50,079 nt of DNA, taken from contig CAYRPN010000032.1 of the NCBI GenBank assembly GCA_964426135.1, positions 1 to 50,079 of the forward strand, written 5' to 3'. This document shows positions 7,935-17,885 of the stretch, piece by piece. Position 1 is the stretch's first letter. The number at the start of each line of letters is the position of its first letter. The notes beneath the pieces are model-generated. The model did no database searches. It was not told the DNA's origin and saw only the letters and a list, made by a program, of their open reading frames with translations. This DNA is from CAYRPN01 sp964426135. Its GTDB lineage: Bacteria > Planctomycetota > Phycisphaerae > Phycisphaerales > Phycisphaeraceae. Both the position numbers and the translations under genes were made by a program.

Positions 7935-10900
7935 TCATCCATGCACCGGCGCCTCGACCTCTTCATCGTGCTTGAGGCGTTCCATCAGCACGCGCTTGTA
8001 GTCGACGGGCATGACCTTGACGAACTGCTTGAGGATGCCGGGCCAGTTGTCCAGCACGTGCTGGGCAACGGTGGAGCCGGTGTACTCCTGGTGATCTTCG
8101 ACGATCTGCAGGAGTTCGCCGATGTCTTCGTCCTGCTCGACCTTCTCGAGTTCGACGGTGCCCAGGTTGCAGCGCGTGAGGAAGTCGCCGGTCTTGTCCC
8201 AGACGTAAGCGATGCCGCCGGACATGCCGGCGGCGAAGTTCCAGCCGGTCTGGCCGAGGATGACGGCGCGGCCGCCGGTCATGTATTCACAGCCGTGATC
8301 GCCCACGCCTTCGATGACGGCATAGGCGCCGCTGTTTCGCACGCAGAACCGCTCAGCCGCGCGGCCGCGGAAAAACGCCTGACCGCCGGTGGCGCCGTAG
8401 AGACACACGTTGCCGACGATGATGTTGTCCTCAGGCACGAAGGTGGACTCACGCGGCGGATAGACCGCGATGCGCCCGCCGCTGAGCCCCTTGCCCACGT
8501 AGTCGCAGGCATCGCCTTCCAGTTCCAGCGTGATGCCGCGACCCAGCCAGGCGCCGAAGCTCTGCCCCGCGCTGCCGTTGAACTTGATGTGGATCGTGTC
8601 CTCGGGCAGGCTCTTTTCGCCCCAGCGCTTGGCGACCACGTGCGACAGCGTCGTGCCCACCACGCGGTTGGTGTTGATGATCGGCAGTTCGAGCTTGACG
8701 CGGTCGCCGCGGTCGATGGCGGCTTTGCACATCGGGACGAGCACGGTGTTGTCGAGCGATTTCTCGATGCCGTGGTCCTGCTTCTTGGTGCAGTACACGC
8801 CGACGCGCTTGTGCGGCCGCTTGGCGGGCGTGAGCATCGGCGAGAGGTCGATGCCGCGGGATTTCCAGTGGCTGATCGCCTTGTCCGCTTCGAGGCAATC
8901 GACGCGGCCGATCATGTCGTTGACGCTGCGGAAGCCGAGATCCGCCATGATCTGCCGGCATTCCTCGGCGACCATGAACAGGTAGTTGATCACGTGCTCC
9001 GGCTTGCCCGCGAACTTCTTGCGCAGGACCGGATCCTGCGTGGCGATGCCCACCGGGCAGGTGTTCAGATGGCACTTGCGCATCATGATGCAGCCCAGCG
9101 CGATCAGCGGCGCGGTGGCGAAGCCGATTTCCTCGGCGCCCAAAAGGAACGCGATGGCGACGTCGCGGCCGGTCTTGATCTGGCCATCCGTCTGCAAGAC
9201 CACGCGGCTGCGCAGGTCGTTGAGCACCAGCGTCTGGTGCGTCTCAGCGATGCCCAGTTCCCACGGCAGGCCCGCGTGCTTGATGCTGGTCAAGGGCGAC
9301 GCGCCGGTGCCGCCGGTGTCGCCGGCGATGACGATGTGATCCGCCTTGGCTTTGGCAACGCCTGCCGCGACGGTGCCCACGCCCACTTCGCTCACCAGCT
9401 TCACACTGATGCGGGCCGCGGGGTTGGCGTTCTTCAGGTCGTGGATGAGCTGCGACAGGTCCTCGATGGAATAGATGTCGTGGTGCGGCGGCGGTGAAAT
9501 CAGGCCCACGCCCGGCGTTGAATAACGGATGCGGGCGATGGTCTGGTCGACCTTCTTGCCGGGCAGTTCGCCGCCTTCGCCGGGCTTGGCGCCTTGCGCC
9601 ATCTTGATCTGCAACTCGTCGGCGTTGGCGAGGTACCAGATGGTGACGCCGAAGCGGCCGGACGCGATCTGCTTGATCGCGGATCGCTTGGAATCACCGT
9701 TGGGCAGGGGCTGGAAGCGGTCGGGGTCTTCGCCGCCTTCGCCGGTGTTGCTCTTGCCGCCGATGCGGTTCATCGCCACGGCGAGCGTTTCGTGGGCCTC
9801 GGCGGAGATGGAGCCAAAGCTCATCGCGCCGGTGACGAAGCGGCGGACGATATTGGCCGCCGGCTCCACTTCGTCGACGTTGATCGGGCCGTGGCTGCCG
9901 CCTTCCTTGAACTGCAGCAGGCCGCGCAGGGCACACTTCTTCGTCGCCTCTTCATTCGTGTGCTTGGCGAATTTCCAGTACGCGTCGCGGCTGTTGCTGC
10001 GGGCGGCGCCTTGCAGATCGGCAATGGCCTGCGGATCCCACATGTGGCGCTCGCCGTCGGCGCGCCAGTGGAACTCACCGGGGTTGGGCAGCACGGGCAG
10101 GCTCTCGCTCTTGCGCAGCGGAAAGCCAATGGAGTGACGCCGCAGCGATTCGTCGGCGAGCACGTCCATGTTCACGCCTTTGATCCGGCTCGACGTGCCG
10201 GCGAAGCAGCGATCGACCACGTCGTCGTTCAGGCCCACCGCCTCGAAAATCTGCGCACCCTTGTAGCTTTGCAGCGTGGAGATGCCCATCTTCGCCATCA
10301 CCTTGAGCATGCCCTTGGCGACGCTCTTGCGATAGGCGTAGACGATCTCGTCGTCGTTTTCGAACTCGTCACCGAGCATGCCGTCGCGCCGCGCTTTCCA
10401 GAGCGACTCGAAGGCGAGGTAGGGATTGATCGCATCGGCGCCGTAGCCGGCGAGCAGGCAGTGATGGTGGCACTCGCGGGCTTCGCCGGTCTCCAGCACG
10501 ATGCCGATGCGCGTGCGCTTGATCTTGCGGGTCAGGTGGTGATGCACCGCGCCGCAGGCGAGCAGGGCGCTGATGGGCACGCGGTCCTGGCCCATCGCGC
10601 GATCGCTGAGGATCACGAGCGAGTAGCCCTCGTCGATGGCTTTTTCCGCCTCGTCGCAGACGCGCGCCAGGGCCGCGCCCATGCCGACTGCGCCTTCGCT
10701 GCGAGCCCAGGTGGCGTCGATCAGCTTGCTGCGCCAGCCGCGGTGATCCATGTGCTTCAGCGCCGCCAGTTCCTCATTCGTCAGGATCAGGTGCGGCACC
10801 GCCAGCCGGTGCGCATGCTCCGGCGTGCTTTCGATCAGGTTCCGTTCCGGCCCGATGTAGCACTCCAGCGACATGATCACTTCCTCCCGGATCGAGTCGA

Positions 10901-12542
10901 TCGGCGGATTGGTGACCTGCGCAAAAAGCTGCTTGAAGTAGTCGTACAGCATGCGCGGCTGGTCGCTGAGGCACGCCAGAGCCGTGTCGTTGCCCATCGA
11001 GCCGACCGGGTCGCGCTTCTCGATCACCATCGGCACGAGCATGAAGTGCATCGTCTCCACGGTGTATCCAAAAGCCTGCATGCGCTGCAGCACGGTGGGC
11101 TCGTCATAGCCGTGCGACTCATGGTCCTTCAGATCGGAAAGCTGAATGCGCTGCTCGGCTAGCCACTGGGCGTAGGGACGCTGGCTGGCGACGGTCTTTT
11201 TCAGTTCGTCGTCGGGAACGAGCCGGCCTTTTTCAAAGTCGATCAGGAAGCAGCGCCCCGGCTGGAGTCGCCCTTTCTCCTTGACCAGCTTCGGATCGAT
11301 CGGCAGCACGCCGACTTCGCTCGCCATGATCACGCGATCGTCATGCGTGACGTAGTAGCGCGACGGACGCAAGCCGTTGCGGTCGAGCACCGCGCCGATG
11401 TAGTGGCCATCGGTGAACACGATCGACGCCGGGCCGTCCCACGGCTCCATCAGCGCCGAGTGGTACTCGTAGAACGCCCGCTTGTCCTGCGGCATCGTCT
11501 CGTGGTTCTGCCACGCTTCGGGAATCATCATCAGCACGCCTTCCTGCAGCGTGCGCCCGTTCATGAGCAGGAACTCCAGCACGTTGTCGAAGCTGCCCGA
11601 GTCGCTGGTGTCCGGCTCGCAGACGGGGAATATCTTGGCCAGGTCATCGCCGAAGTGCTCGCTCTTGACCACGCCCTGCCGCGCCTGCATCCAGTTGACG
11701 TTGCCGCGCAGCGTGTTGATCTCGCCGTTGTGGCTCATGAAGCGCATGGGCTGGGCGCGGTCCCACGACGGGAAGGTGTTCGTGGAGAAGCGCGAGTGCA
11801 CCATCGCCAGGTGGCTCTTGAAATCCGGGTCGTTCAGGTCCGGGTAGTACGGGAACACCTGCGCGGGCGTGAGCATGCCCTTGTAGATGATGACCTTGGT
11901 GGAAAGCGAGCAGACGTAGAACAGCTTGCCGTGCTTGAAATTGCTCTCGCTGCGGATGAGGTGGCTGGCGCGTTTGCGGATGACGTAGACCTGTCGCTCG
12001 AAGGCGTCGCCGCCGGCCGCCGCGCTACCTGCCGCGCCGATCAGCAGCATTTCCATGCACGGCTCGCTCGCCTTGGCGCTGGGGCCGATGTCCGCCTTCT
12101 CCGGTTCCTGCGGCACCTTGCGCCAGCCGATGAGCGTCTGTCCCTGCTCGGCGATGGTCTGCTCCACGATCTTCTTGCACTTGTTGCGCTCGCCCTCCTG
12201 CTTGGGAAAGAACACGATGCCGGCGGCATATTTGCCAGGTGCGGGCAACTCCACGCCAAGTTCCGCCTTGGCGACCTTGGCGAGAAAATCGTGAGGCAGC
12301 GCGGTGAGAATGCCAGCGCCGTCGCCGGTGTTCGCCTCGCAACCGCACGCGCCGCGGTGGTCCATGTTCAGCAGCACGGTATAGGCGTCGCGCACGATCT
12401 GGTGGCTGCGCTCGCCCTTGATGTGTGCGACGAAACCGACGCCGCAGGAGTCCTTCTCATGCGCGGGATCGTAGAGGCCGTGCTTGCCGGGCGGCATGAG
12501 CGGCTCGTGTTCGTCGGGCACAAAGATTTCGTTCTCGGTCAT
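7935..12542 (-). CDS. gltB: glutamate synthase large subunit
   Basis: Alpha subunit of glutamate synthase. The 1535-aa product has the full three-part architecture. The N-terminal class II glutamine amidotransferase has its nucleophile at Cys33 (HEKDSCGVGF), implying a 32-residue propeptide. The central and FMN-binding synthase domain includes GEGGEDPDRF and KPGEGGELPG. The 3Fe-4S motif CxxxxxCxxxxCPVG lies near residue 1155. The C-terminal GXGXG beta-helix domain lies near 1270-1450. The start MTENEIF has GGAG 8 nt upstream. It makes glutamate with GltD, whose gene follows after a ~700 bp insertion. Its 5' leader contains a long inverted repeat (12600-12739). Confidence 0.97.
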   Translation of the reverse strand: MTENEIFVPDEHEPLMPPGKHGLYDPAHEKDSCGVGFVAHIKGERSHQIVRDAYTVLLNMDHRGACGCEANTGDGAGILTALPHDFLAKVAKAELGVELPAPGKYAAGIVFFPKQEGERNKCKKIVEQTIAEQGQTLIGWRKVPQEPEKADIGPSAKASEPCMEMLLIGAAGSAAAGGDAFERQVYVIRKRASHLIRSESNFKHGKLFYVCSLSTKVIIYKGMLTPAQVFPYYPDLNDPDFKSHLAMVHSRFSTNTFPSWDRAQPMRFMSHNGEINTLRGNVNWMQARQGVVKSEHFGDDLAKIFPVCEPDTSDSGSFDNVLEFLLMNGRTLQEGVLMMIPEAWQNHETMPQDKRAFYEYHSALMEPWDGPASIVFTDGHYIGAVLDRNGLRPSRYYVTHDDRVIMASEVGVLPIDPKLVKEKGRLQPGRCFLIDFEKGRLVPDDELKKTVASQRPYAQWLAEQRIQLSDLKDHESHGYDEPTVLQRMQAFGYTVETMHFMLVPMVIEKRDPVGSMGNDTALACLSDQPRMLYDYFKQLFAQVTNPPIDSIREEVIMSLECYIGPERNLIESTPEHAHRLAVPHLILTNEELAALKHMDHRGWRSKLIDATWARSEGAVGMGAALARVCDEAEKAIDEGYSLVILSDRAMGQDRVPISALLACGAVHHHLTRKIKRTRIGIVLETGEARECHHHCLLAGYGADAINPYLAFESLWKARRDGMLGDEFENDDEIVYAYRKSVAKGMLKVMAKMGISTLQSYKGAQIFEAVGLNDDVVDRCFAGTSSRIKGVNMDVLADESLRRHSIGFPLRKSESLPVLPNPGEFHWRADGERHMWDPQAIADLQGAARSNSRDAYWKFAKHTNEEATKKCALRGLLQFKEGGSHGPINVDEVEPAANIVRRFVTGAMSFGSISAEAHETLAVAMNRIGGKSNTGEGGEDPDRFQPLPNGDSKRSAIKQIASGRFGVTIWYLANADELQIKMAQGAKPGEGGELPGKKVDQTIARIRYSTPGVGLISPPPHHDIYSIEDLSQLIHDLKNANPAARISVKLVSEVGVGTVAAGVAKAKADHIVIAGDTGGTGASPLTSIKHAGLPWELGIAETHQTLVLNDLRSRVVLQTDGQIKTGRDVAIAFLLGAEEIGFATAPLIALGCIMMRKCHLNTCPVGIATQDPVLRKKFAGKPEHVINYLFMVAEECRQIMADLGFRSVNDMIGRVDCLEADKAISHWKSRGIDLSPMLTPAKRPHKRVGVYCTKKQDHGIEKSLDNTVLVPMCKAAIDRGDRVKLELPIINTNRVVGTTLSHVVAKRWGEKSLPEDTIHIKFNGSAGQSFGAWLGRGITLELEGDACDYVGKGLSGGRIAVYPPRESTFVPEDNIIVGNVCLYGATGGQAFFRGRAAERFCVRNSGAYAVIEGVGDHGCEYMTGGRAVILGQTGWNFAAGMSGGIAYVWDKTGDFLTRCNLGTVELEKVEQDEDIGELLQIVEDHQEYTGSTVAQHVLDNWPGILKQFVKVMPVDYKRVLMERLKHDEEVEAPVHG

Positions 12543-12599
12543 GGTGAGTCTCCACACAATCTCTGATCAGTTCTCTTTGCTTTGCATTGGCGAGCAAGG

Positions 12600-12739
12600 C
12601 GCCAAGGCCAATGCCTAATGTTGAATGTCTATTGTTGAGTGTTCAGTCCGTCGTTTGCGAGCAAGTTCCCGCCGTCCAATGCTTGTCAGGAACTAGACAT
12701 TCGAAATTAGAAACGCGACATTAGACATTTGTCTTGGCG
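12600..12739. repeat. long imperfect inverted repeat, TGTCTAATG family
   Basis: The left arm starts CGCCAAGGCCAATGCCTAAT and the right arm, read in reverse complement, starts CGCCAAGACAAATGTCTAAT. The arms are about 45 bp, with degenerate TGTCTA/TGTTGA words, and are separated by a ~45-bp loop. It fills the gap between the LysR gene and gltB. The same end sequence bounds the repeat at 39928-40055. Confidence 0.8.
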
Positions 12740-12749
12740 CATTCGCCGT

Positions 12750-13664
12750 TCAGACGCCCACCCCTGCCGCCTGCGCCGGTCCCGCGTGCTGCAGCAGGTA
12801 ATCCACAAACGCCTGCGCCGCCGGCGAAAGCGTGCCGTCGCTCCGCGATCGCTTCGGAAGAATGATGCCCATCGGCCGATCAAGCTCCGGCTCCAGTTCG
12901 ACGGCCCTGAGCGTGCCGGCCGCCAGCTCGCGATCCACCGTGCGCTTCGGCAGAATCGCGATCTGATCCGTGACCGCCACGGCACTCTTGATCGTGTCGA
13001 TGTTGTCGAACACGCTGGTGACGTTCGCCTCCACGCCCTGTTCGCGCAGGTGCTTGCGAATCGCTTTGCCGGCGGGCAGCGCGACCTCGAAAGTCGCCAG
13101 CTCGTACCCGCCCAGTTCCGACGCATGCACCGTCTGACGCGATGCCAGCGTGTGTCCCGGAGCACAGACCACGCACATCCGCTCGTCCCGCAGCGGAATC
13201 ACATCCACGTCGCGCCAGCGCTGCGGATACGAAAGGATTCCCAGATCGCAACGCTGATGGGTGACCGCGTCGTGCACTTCCTCCGGACGCTTGTAGTCGA
13301 GCCGAATGGTCACCCGCGGCTGCCGCTCCTCGAACGCCTCTTTCAGGTGATTGAGCAGGTCAATCCCGGCCGAGTATATCGCATCCACCACCACCTCACC
13401 GCGCAGCTCCTGGTGGAATGCCGCCAGCTTCTGCGTCAGCCGATCGTAACGCTGAATCAGATCGCGCGCCTCCTGGAAGAAGATTTCACCGGCCGGCGTC
13501 AGCGCCAATGGCCGCACCGAGCGATCGATGAGCGTCACGCCCAGTTGCTTCTCCAGTTGCCCCACGCGCTGACTGGCGGCGGACTGGCTGATGTCATGGC
13601 GCACCGCCGCAGCAGAAAAGCTGCGCAGGCTGGCGACATCGCAGAAAACACGGAGAGTGAACAT
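12750..13664 (-). CDS. LysR-family transcriptional regulator
   Basis: DNA-binding regulator of 304 aa. The N-terminal winged helix-turn-helix (about 1-60) includes FCDVASLRSFSAAAVRHDIS followed by QSAASQRVGQLEKQLG, the LysR signature. The C-terminal effector domain of the periplasmic-binding-protein fold runs from about residue 90, with the usual DLGILSYP-like segment. It sits upstream of gltB-gltD on the same strand, 208 bp from gltB, so control of glutamate synthase (as GltC does in Bacillus) is an inference from position only. A strong promoter lies just upstream (13677-13704), leaving a leader of only about 5 nt. Confidence 0.92.
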   Translation of the reverse strand: MFTLRVFCDVASLRSFSAAAVRHDISQSAASQRVGQLEKQLGVTLIDRSVRPLALTPAGEIFFQEARDLIQRYDRLTQKLAAFHQELRGEVVVDAIYSAGIDLLNHLKEAFEERQPRVTIRLDYKRPEEVHDAVTHQRCDLGILSYPQRWRDVDVIPLRDERMCVVCAPGHTLASRQTVHASELGGYELATFEVALPAGKAIRKHLREQGVEANVTSVFDNIDTIKSAVAVTDQIAILPKRTVDRELAAGTLRAVELEPELDRPMGIILPKRSRSDGTLSPAAQAFVDYLLQHAGPAQAAGVGV

Positions 13665-13676
13665 GTTTCGCCAGGC

Positions 13677-13704
13677 ATGATAGCATAATGCATTCTTATG
13701 TCAA
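13677..13704 (-). promoter_or_regulatory. sigma70-type promoter of the LysR gene
   Basis: On the minus strand TTGACA (13699-13704), a 16-bp spacer and TATCAT (13677-13682). The -10 ends 12 nt before the ATG, so the leader would be very short. The -35 matches the consensus fully. Confidence 0.7.
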
Positions 13705-13808
13705 ATCGCATCTAAATTAGATTTCCTAATGATTCGCGACCCGGGTTGTCGGGGCCCGCCCAGCGATGCAGCCGCGCTGCGGCCACGTCCGTCAGACCGC
13801 TTTCCCGC

Positions 13809-13814
13809 TATCAT
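13809..13814 (+). promoter_or_regulatory. candidate -10 of a leaderless thyX transcript
   Basis: TATCAT followed by GCCGCC and the ATG. The 6-nt gap matches the -10 to start-site distance, so transcription would begin at or next to the start codon. Confidence 0.45.
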
Positions 13815-13820
13815 GCCGCC

Positions 13821-14771
13821 ATGACCACGACGCCGAACAACATCAGCGCGCAGGCTTCGGCCGCGACGGAAACCCCAACCGCGCACGTCTCTGCGCGGCC
13901 CTCGTTTTCCATCGAGCGCAAGCCGTTCGAAACGCCCACCTTCGATGTGATGGATGGCGCGTCGCGGCTGGAAATCAAAGTGCACGAACACGGACTGGTC
14001 GCGCTCGTCGACGTGATGCCCCGCCTCGTCCCCGTCGGGCAGACCGCCGATGCCGCCATCGTGCAGTCCGCCCGCGTCAGCTACGGCCAAGGCACGAAAA
14101 AAGTCAGCGAAGACCGCGGCCTGATCCGGTACCTGCTGCGGCACCGGCACACCACGCCGTTCGAAATGATCGAGTTCAAGTTCCACGTGGTCATGCCGAT
14201 CTTCATCGCACGCCAGTGGATTCGCCATCGCACGGCAAATGTGAATGAGTACTCGGCGCGATACAGCGTCGTGCCCGATCGCTTTTACAAGCCGTCGCTC
14301 GAGAACGTCCGCGCCCAATCCAAGAGCAATCGCCAGGGCGGCGAGCAACCGGTCGATGTCGGCACCGCGCAGGAGTTCCTCGGCTGGCTCGATGAACTGG
14401 AACAGCATTACGAGCGCTACGAAAAACTCCTGGAAAAAGGCGTGACCCGCGAACTGGCCCGCATCGGCCTGCCCGTGAACGTCTACACCGAGTGGTACTG
14501 GAAGTGCGACCTGCACAACACGCTGCACTTCCTGTCGCTGCGCATGGACCCGCACGCCCAGCAGGAGATTCGCGACTTCGCCAACGCCATGTTCGCCCTG
14601 ATCCAGCCGATCGTGCCGATCACCGCCGAGGCGTTTCTCGACTACCGCCTCGACGCGATGCAACTGACCCGCCTCGAAATCGAAGCCATCCGCACCGGCC
14701 AGCCGCTGGCCACCGACAACAAACGGGAACAGGCGGAGTGGGAAGAGAAAAAGGTGAAGTTGGGGTTGTGA
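13821..14771 (+). CDS. thyX: flavin-dependent thymidylate synthase
   Basis: Converts dUMP to dTMP using FAD, NADPH and methylenetetrahydrofolate. The 316-aa product contains the ThyX signature RHRTANVNEYSARYS at 135-149 and the conserved LLRHRHTTPFEMIEFKF at 106-122. An N-terminal extension of about 45 residues precedes the core. The ATG has no Shine-Dalgarno sequence; TATCAT (13809-13814) ends exactly 6 nt before it, which would place the transcription start at the ATG and give a leaderless mRNA. No good -35 is visible. No thyA is seen in the window. A low-complexity inverted repeat follows. Confidence 0.97.
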   Translation: MTTTPNNISAQASAATETPTAHVSARPSFSIERKPFETPTFDVMDGASRLEIKVHEHGLVALVDVMPRLVPVGQTADAAIVQSARVSYGQGTKKVSEDRGLIRYLLRHRHTTPFEMIEFKFHVVMPIFIARQWIRHRTANVNEYSARYSVVPDRFYKPSLENVRAQSKSNRQGGEQPVDVGTAQEFLGWLDELEQHYERYEKLLEKGVTRELARIGLPVNVYTEWYWKCDLHNTLHFLSLRMDPHAQQEIRDFANAMFALIQPIVPITAEAFLDYRLDAMQLTRLEIEAIRTGQPLATDNKREQAEWEEKKVKLGL

Positions 14772-14773
14772 AC

Positions 14774-15053
14774 GGGGGAAGAGACGAAGAGAGGAAGAGA
14801 CGGAGAGAAGAAGAGAAGAAGAGAAGCAGAACGGAAGTCGGCGATGTTGCTGCGGCACCGCCGGAATTTCTTGCCACGCCAATCTCTGCCTCTCTGCCTC
14901 TCTGCCTCTCTCCGTCTCTCCCTCTCTCCGTCTCTCCGTCTCTCCGTCTCTCCCTCTCTCCCTCTCTCCGTCTCTCCCTCTCTCCGTCTCTCCGTCTCTC
15001 CGTCTCTCCCTCTCTTCGTCTCTCCGTCTCTTCCCCTCCCCCTCTCTTCCTCA
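14774..15053. repeat. low-complexity GA/CT inverted repeat
   Basis: A ~60-bp purine arm made of GAAGAGAC/GAGGAAGAGACGG words (14774-14835) is followed, after a ~45-bp more normal stretch, by a ~170-bp pyrimidine arm of CTCTCCGTCTCTCCCT words ending TCTTCGTCTCTCCGTCTCTT. The two arms are complementary in sequence style and can pair over long stretches. It occupies the whole thyX-cysH gap. The same architecture recurs at 17597-17837. Confidence 0.85.
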
Positions 15054-15090
15054 CTACAATTCCCGCACCATAGACTCAGGAACTTCACCG

Positions 15091-15864
15091 GTGACTTCGA
15101 CACTTGCCACACCTGCCGCCATCGACCTCGACGCCGTCAACGCACGACTTGCCGGCGGCGACGCCACGACCGTCGCGCGCTGGGCGGCGGACACGTTCGG
15201 CGGCGGACTGGTGATGACCTCCAGCTTCGGCGCGCAGGCGCTCGTGATGCTGCACCTGGTCACGCGGGTCGTGCCGGGCATTCCCGTGATCTTCATTGAC
15301 ACGGGTTACCATTTTCCCGCCACGTATGAGTTCTGCGATGAATGGACGAAGAAGCTGGAGCTGAATCTGAAGGTGTATCAGTCGCCGCTGAGTCCCGCGT
15401 GGATGGAATCGCGCATGGGCAAGCTCTGGGAACTGGGCGACACCGATGAGCAACGGGCGGCGAACCTGAACCGTTACGACCAGATTCGCAAAGTGGAGCC
15501 GCAGCGGCGGGCGCTGCGCGAACTGGGCGCCACCTGCGTCCTGGCGGGCAATCGCCGGCAGCAGACGGAGCACCGCAAGTCGCTGCGCCACGTGGAGTGG
15601 ATGAAGGACGGTTACCACCAGGTCCACCCGATTCTCACGTGGACCGGCAAAGATGTGCACGAATACCTCAAGGCGAACGGCCTGCCCTACCACCCGCTTT
15701 ACGACCAGGGCTACAAATCCATCGGCGACTGGCACTCCACGGCCAGCATCACACAGGGCCAGGACGAACGCGCGGGCCGATTCAAGGGCCTGAAACAGGA
15801 ATGCGGACTGCACTTGCCGACGAGCGCGGATGAAGAGAAGAGCCGGCAGGCGAGCGATCTGTGA
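15091..15864 (+). CDS. cysH: phosphoadenylyl-sulfate reductase
   Basis: Reduces activated sulfate (PAPS) to sulfite with thioredoxin, in assimilatory sulfur metabolism. The 257-aa product has SSFGAQALVML (phosphate loop), FIDTGYHFPATYEF, KVEPQRRAL and the C-terminal KQECGLH with catalytic Cys239. The paired CC...CxxC cysteines of iron-sulfur APS reductases are absent, so it looks like the E. coli PAPS-specific type. The start is GTG, with AGGA 9 nt upstream, and TACAAT at 15055-15060 is a likely -10. No other cys gene is adjacent; a TTTAG/CTAAA hairpin follows. Confidence 0.95.
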   Translation: MTSTLATPAAIDLDAVNARLAGGDATTVARWAADTFGGGLVMTSSFGAQALVMLHLVTRVVPGIPVIFIDTGYHFPATYEFCDEWTKKLELNLKVYQSPLSPAWMESRMGKLWELGDTDEQRAANLNRYDQIRKVEPQRRALRELGATCVLAGNRRQQTEHRKSLRHVEWMKDGYHQVHPILTWTGKDVHEYLKANGLPYHPLYDQGYKSIGDWHSTASITQGQDERAGRFKGLKQECGLHLPTSADEEKSRQASDL

Positions 15865-15890
15865 TTCCCTTTTTTTGCGGCGAACTCCCC

Positions 15891-15982
15891 GTTTAGCGGT
15901 CGAGCCTTGCTCGACGCGGGGCCGCAATTCACGCGCCGTCTACGAATGGGAGTTCGCGTCGAGCAATGCTCGACGACTAAAC
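15891..15982. repeat. TTTAG...CTAAA hairpin element, GTCGAGC stem
   Basis: Begins GTTTAGCGGTCGAGCCTTGC and ends with the complementary GTCGAGCAATGCTCGACGAC plus TAAAC. A second inverted pair (GCGAACTCCC at 15880-15889 and GGGAGTTCGC at 15948-15957) overlaps it. It lies between convergent cysH and the L,D-transpeptidase gene, so a bidirectional terminator role is possible. Confidence 0.8.
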
Positions 15983-16004
15983 CCGGCAACTTATTGAACG
16001 CAGC

Positions 16005-17507
16005 TCATTCCCGGATCGTCACCGTGCTGTGCGTTTCCACCAGCAGTTTGTAGACCTGCTCGATGTCCTTCGCCAGCATGCGGACGCAACCAAGCGACAT
16101 CTGCTTGCCGATGGACTCCGGCTCGATGGTGCCGTGGATGCCGTAGCCGCGCATGCCTTTGGTGGCGGCGTCGGTGCCTTCCAGGGGCAGCCAGTATTCG
16201 CCGATGGGATTCTTCGGATCGTCCGCGGCGAAATGCTGCCCGGTGCGCGGGTGCGTCCAGCTCGGGTTCGGCAGCTTGCCGCGAGAACTGATGATGAACG
16301 CGCCGACCGGCGTCGAATCTTCCTTGCCCACGCCGACGCTGAAGCTGTAAACGTAGATCGGCGCGCCGTCCGCCTGATGCAGGAAAAGATCCATGCGGAA
16401 CGCGCTCTTGGTCACCACCGCGTGGAACGGGCCTTTCACGCACTTGATGCGCTGCCCGATGCGGATGCGGCGCGAGTCGACATGATTGATCTGCTCGATG
16501 AACTGGTAGGTCGTCTTGTACTTGCGGGCGATGGTGGAGAGGAAGTCGCCGCTCTGCACGGTGTAGACCTCGACCAGATCATCGCCATCCACGGCCCGAT
16601 CGCCGAAGACCAGCGTGCGGTTGATGCTGGCCAGCGTGTCGCGCACGGTCTGGGCGTCGGTGGCGGTGAGCGTGCCGGCGGCCAGGAGCTTGCTCAAGTT
16701 CCTGCGACCTTCCACGAGCTTGCCGTCGGCGATCTGCGTCATGCTTTCGCGAAGCGACAGGCCCGTGGCGCCCGTGGTGGTGAATGAAAGCTTGCTGAGC
16801 GACTCGGACACGCCGCCCGCCAGCGCGAGTGTTCCGCGCGTATCGCCGATCGGGCCCTTGTCGGATGCGTCGGACACCTTCGGCGACGTCGTCGACGGCG
16901 GCGGCTGGATTGCCGGAGCCGCCGTGGTTCCCGCCGATGCCGACGTTTCCTTGCTCTTGACTCCGCCGAGGGTCAGCGAAGCCGCCTGCGTGAAGTAGTC
17001 CTGCTTCGCGCCGCCTTCGTGCCCTGTCACCGCCTTGCCTGACTCATTCTTCGACGGCGGTTCGACTTTCGCTGTCTCCACTGGCTTCGACGGAGCCGGG
17101 GAGGGGACGACCGACGGAGGCGTCGCCGAGTTCATCTGCTCCAGCGTGCCCTTGAGCTGCGACATGAAATCAGCTCGATTCACGGGCGAAGGATGGGCGG
17201 CGGGAACACTCGGCGCGGACGGCGCCGGCGAGGCAGCCGCGCCAGGCGATGCCGCCCCGGACGACAAACCACCTGGGGCCGCGGGAGCTGCCCCCAGAAT
17301 GGATGCCATGACCGGCGGCGCGTTGCCGGCGGCGGACGTGGGGGCTTCAGCGGACTCGGATCCCCCTCCGGAAAAATACCCCCACGCCGCCACGCCCAGC
17401 AGAGGCACCGCAACAAACAACATACGGCGCGCGGATTTCTGCCGGCGGCGGCCGGACACATAGCGACGGACGGAATCGGGACGCGCTTGTTGGCTGGATA
17501 ACACCAT
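16005..17507 (-). CDS. LysM and L,D-transpeptidase (YkuD) protein
   Basis: Envelope enzyme expected to form 3-3 peptidoglycan cross-links or attach proteins. The 500-aa product has a basic N-terminus and one membrane segment (about 29-46), a long Ala/Pro/Ser-rich linker, and a LysM domain (about 314-359, VYTVQSGDFLSTIARKYK). The YkuD domain runs to the C-terminus with GIHGT (His458) and SLGCVRM (Cys474). The start MVLSSQQ has AAGGAAGGA 6 nt upstream; the longer open frame is only translation of the adjacent GAGA repeat. Its presence implies a peptidoglycan wall. Confidence 0.94.
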   Translation of the reverse strand: MVLSSQQARPDSVRRYVSGRRRQKSARRMLFVAVPLLGVAAWGYFSGGGSESAEAPTSAAGNAPPVMASILGAAPAAPGGLSSGAASPGAAASPAPSAPSVPAAHPSPVNRADFMSQLKGTLEQMNSATPPSVVPSPAPSKPVETAKVEPPSKNESGKAVTGHEGGAKQDYFTQAASLTLGGVKSKETSASAGTTAAPAIQPPPSTTSPKVSDASDKGPIGDTRGTLALAGGVSESLSKLSFTTTGATGLSLRESMTQIADGKLVEGRRNLSKLLAAGTLTATDAQTVRDTLASINRTLVFGDRAVDGDDLVEVYTVQSGDFLSTIARKYKTTYQFIEQINHVDSRRIRIGQRIKCVKGPFHAVVTKSAFRMDLFLHQADGAPIYVYSFSVGVGKEDSTPVGAFIISSRGKLPNPSWTHPRTGQHFAADDPKNPIGEYWLPLEGTDAATKGMRGYGIHGTIEPESIGKQMSLGCVRMLAKDIEQVYKLLVETHSTVTIRE

Positions 17508-17596
17508 GACGGATCCTTCCTTGGAACGGTGTCGAAGCCGATCTTCATGATCGACTGGAATTGACGAAAGCATTGTAATCGATTTCGAGGGAAATG

Positions 17597-17837
<241 letters not shown>

Positions 17838-17885
17838 AATCTGCTATCATTCAACTGTCTACCTCGCCCACTCGGGTGCCCTAAC

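Noticed and set aside
9594..11162. 522-aa plus-strand open frame
   Set aside because: Lies opposite gltB, which is unmistakable; no domain in the shadow product.
14620..15112. Ser/Leu- or Arg/Glu-rich frames through the GA/CT tracts
   Set aside because: They only translate low-complexity repeats and have no start signals.
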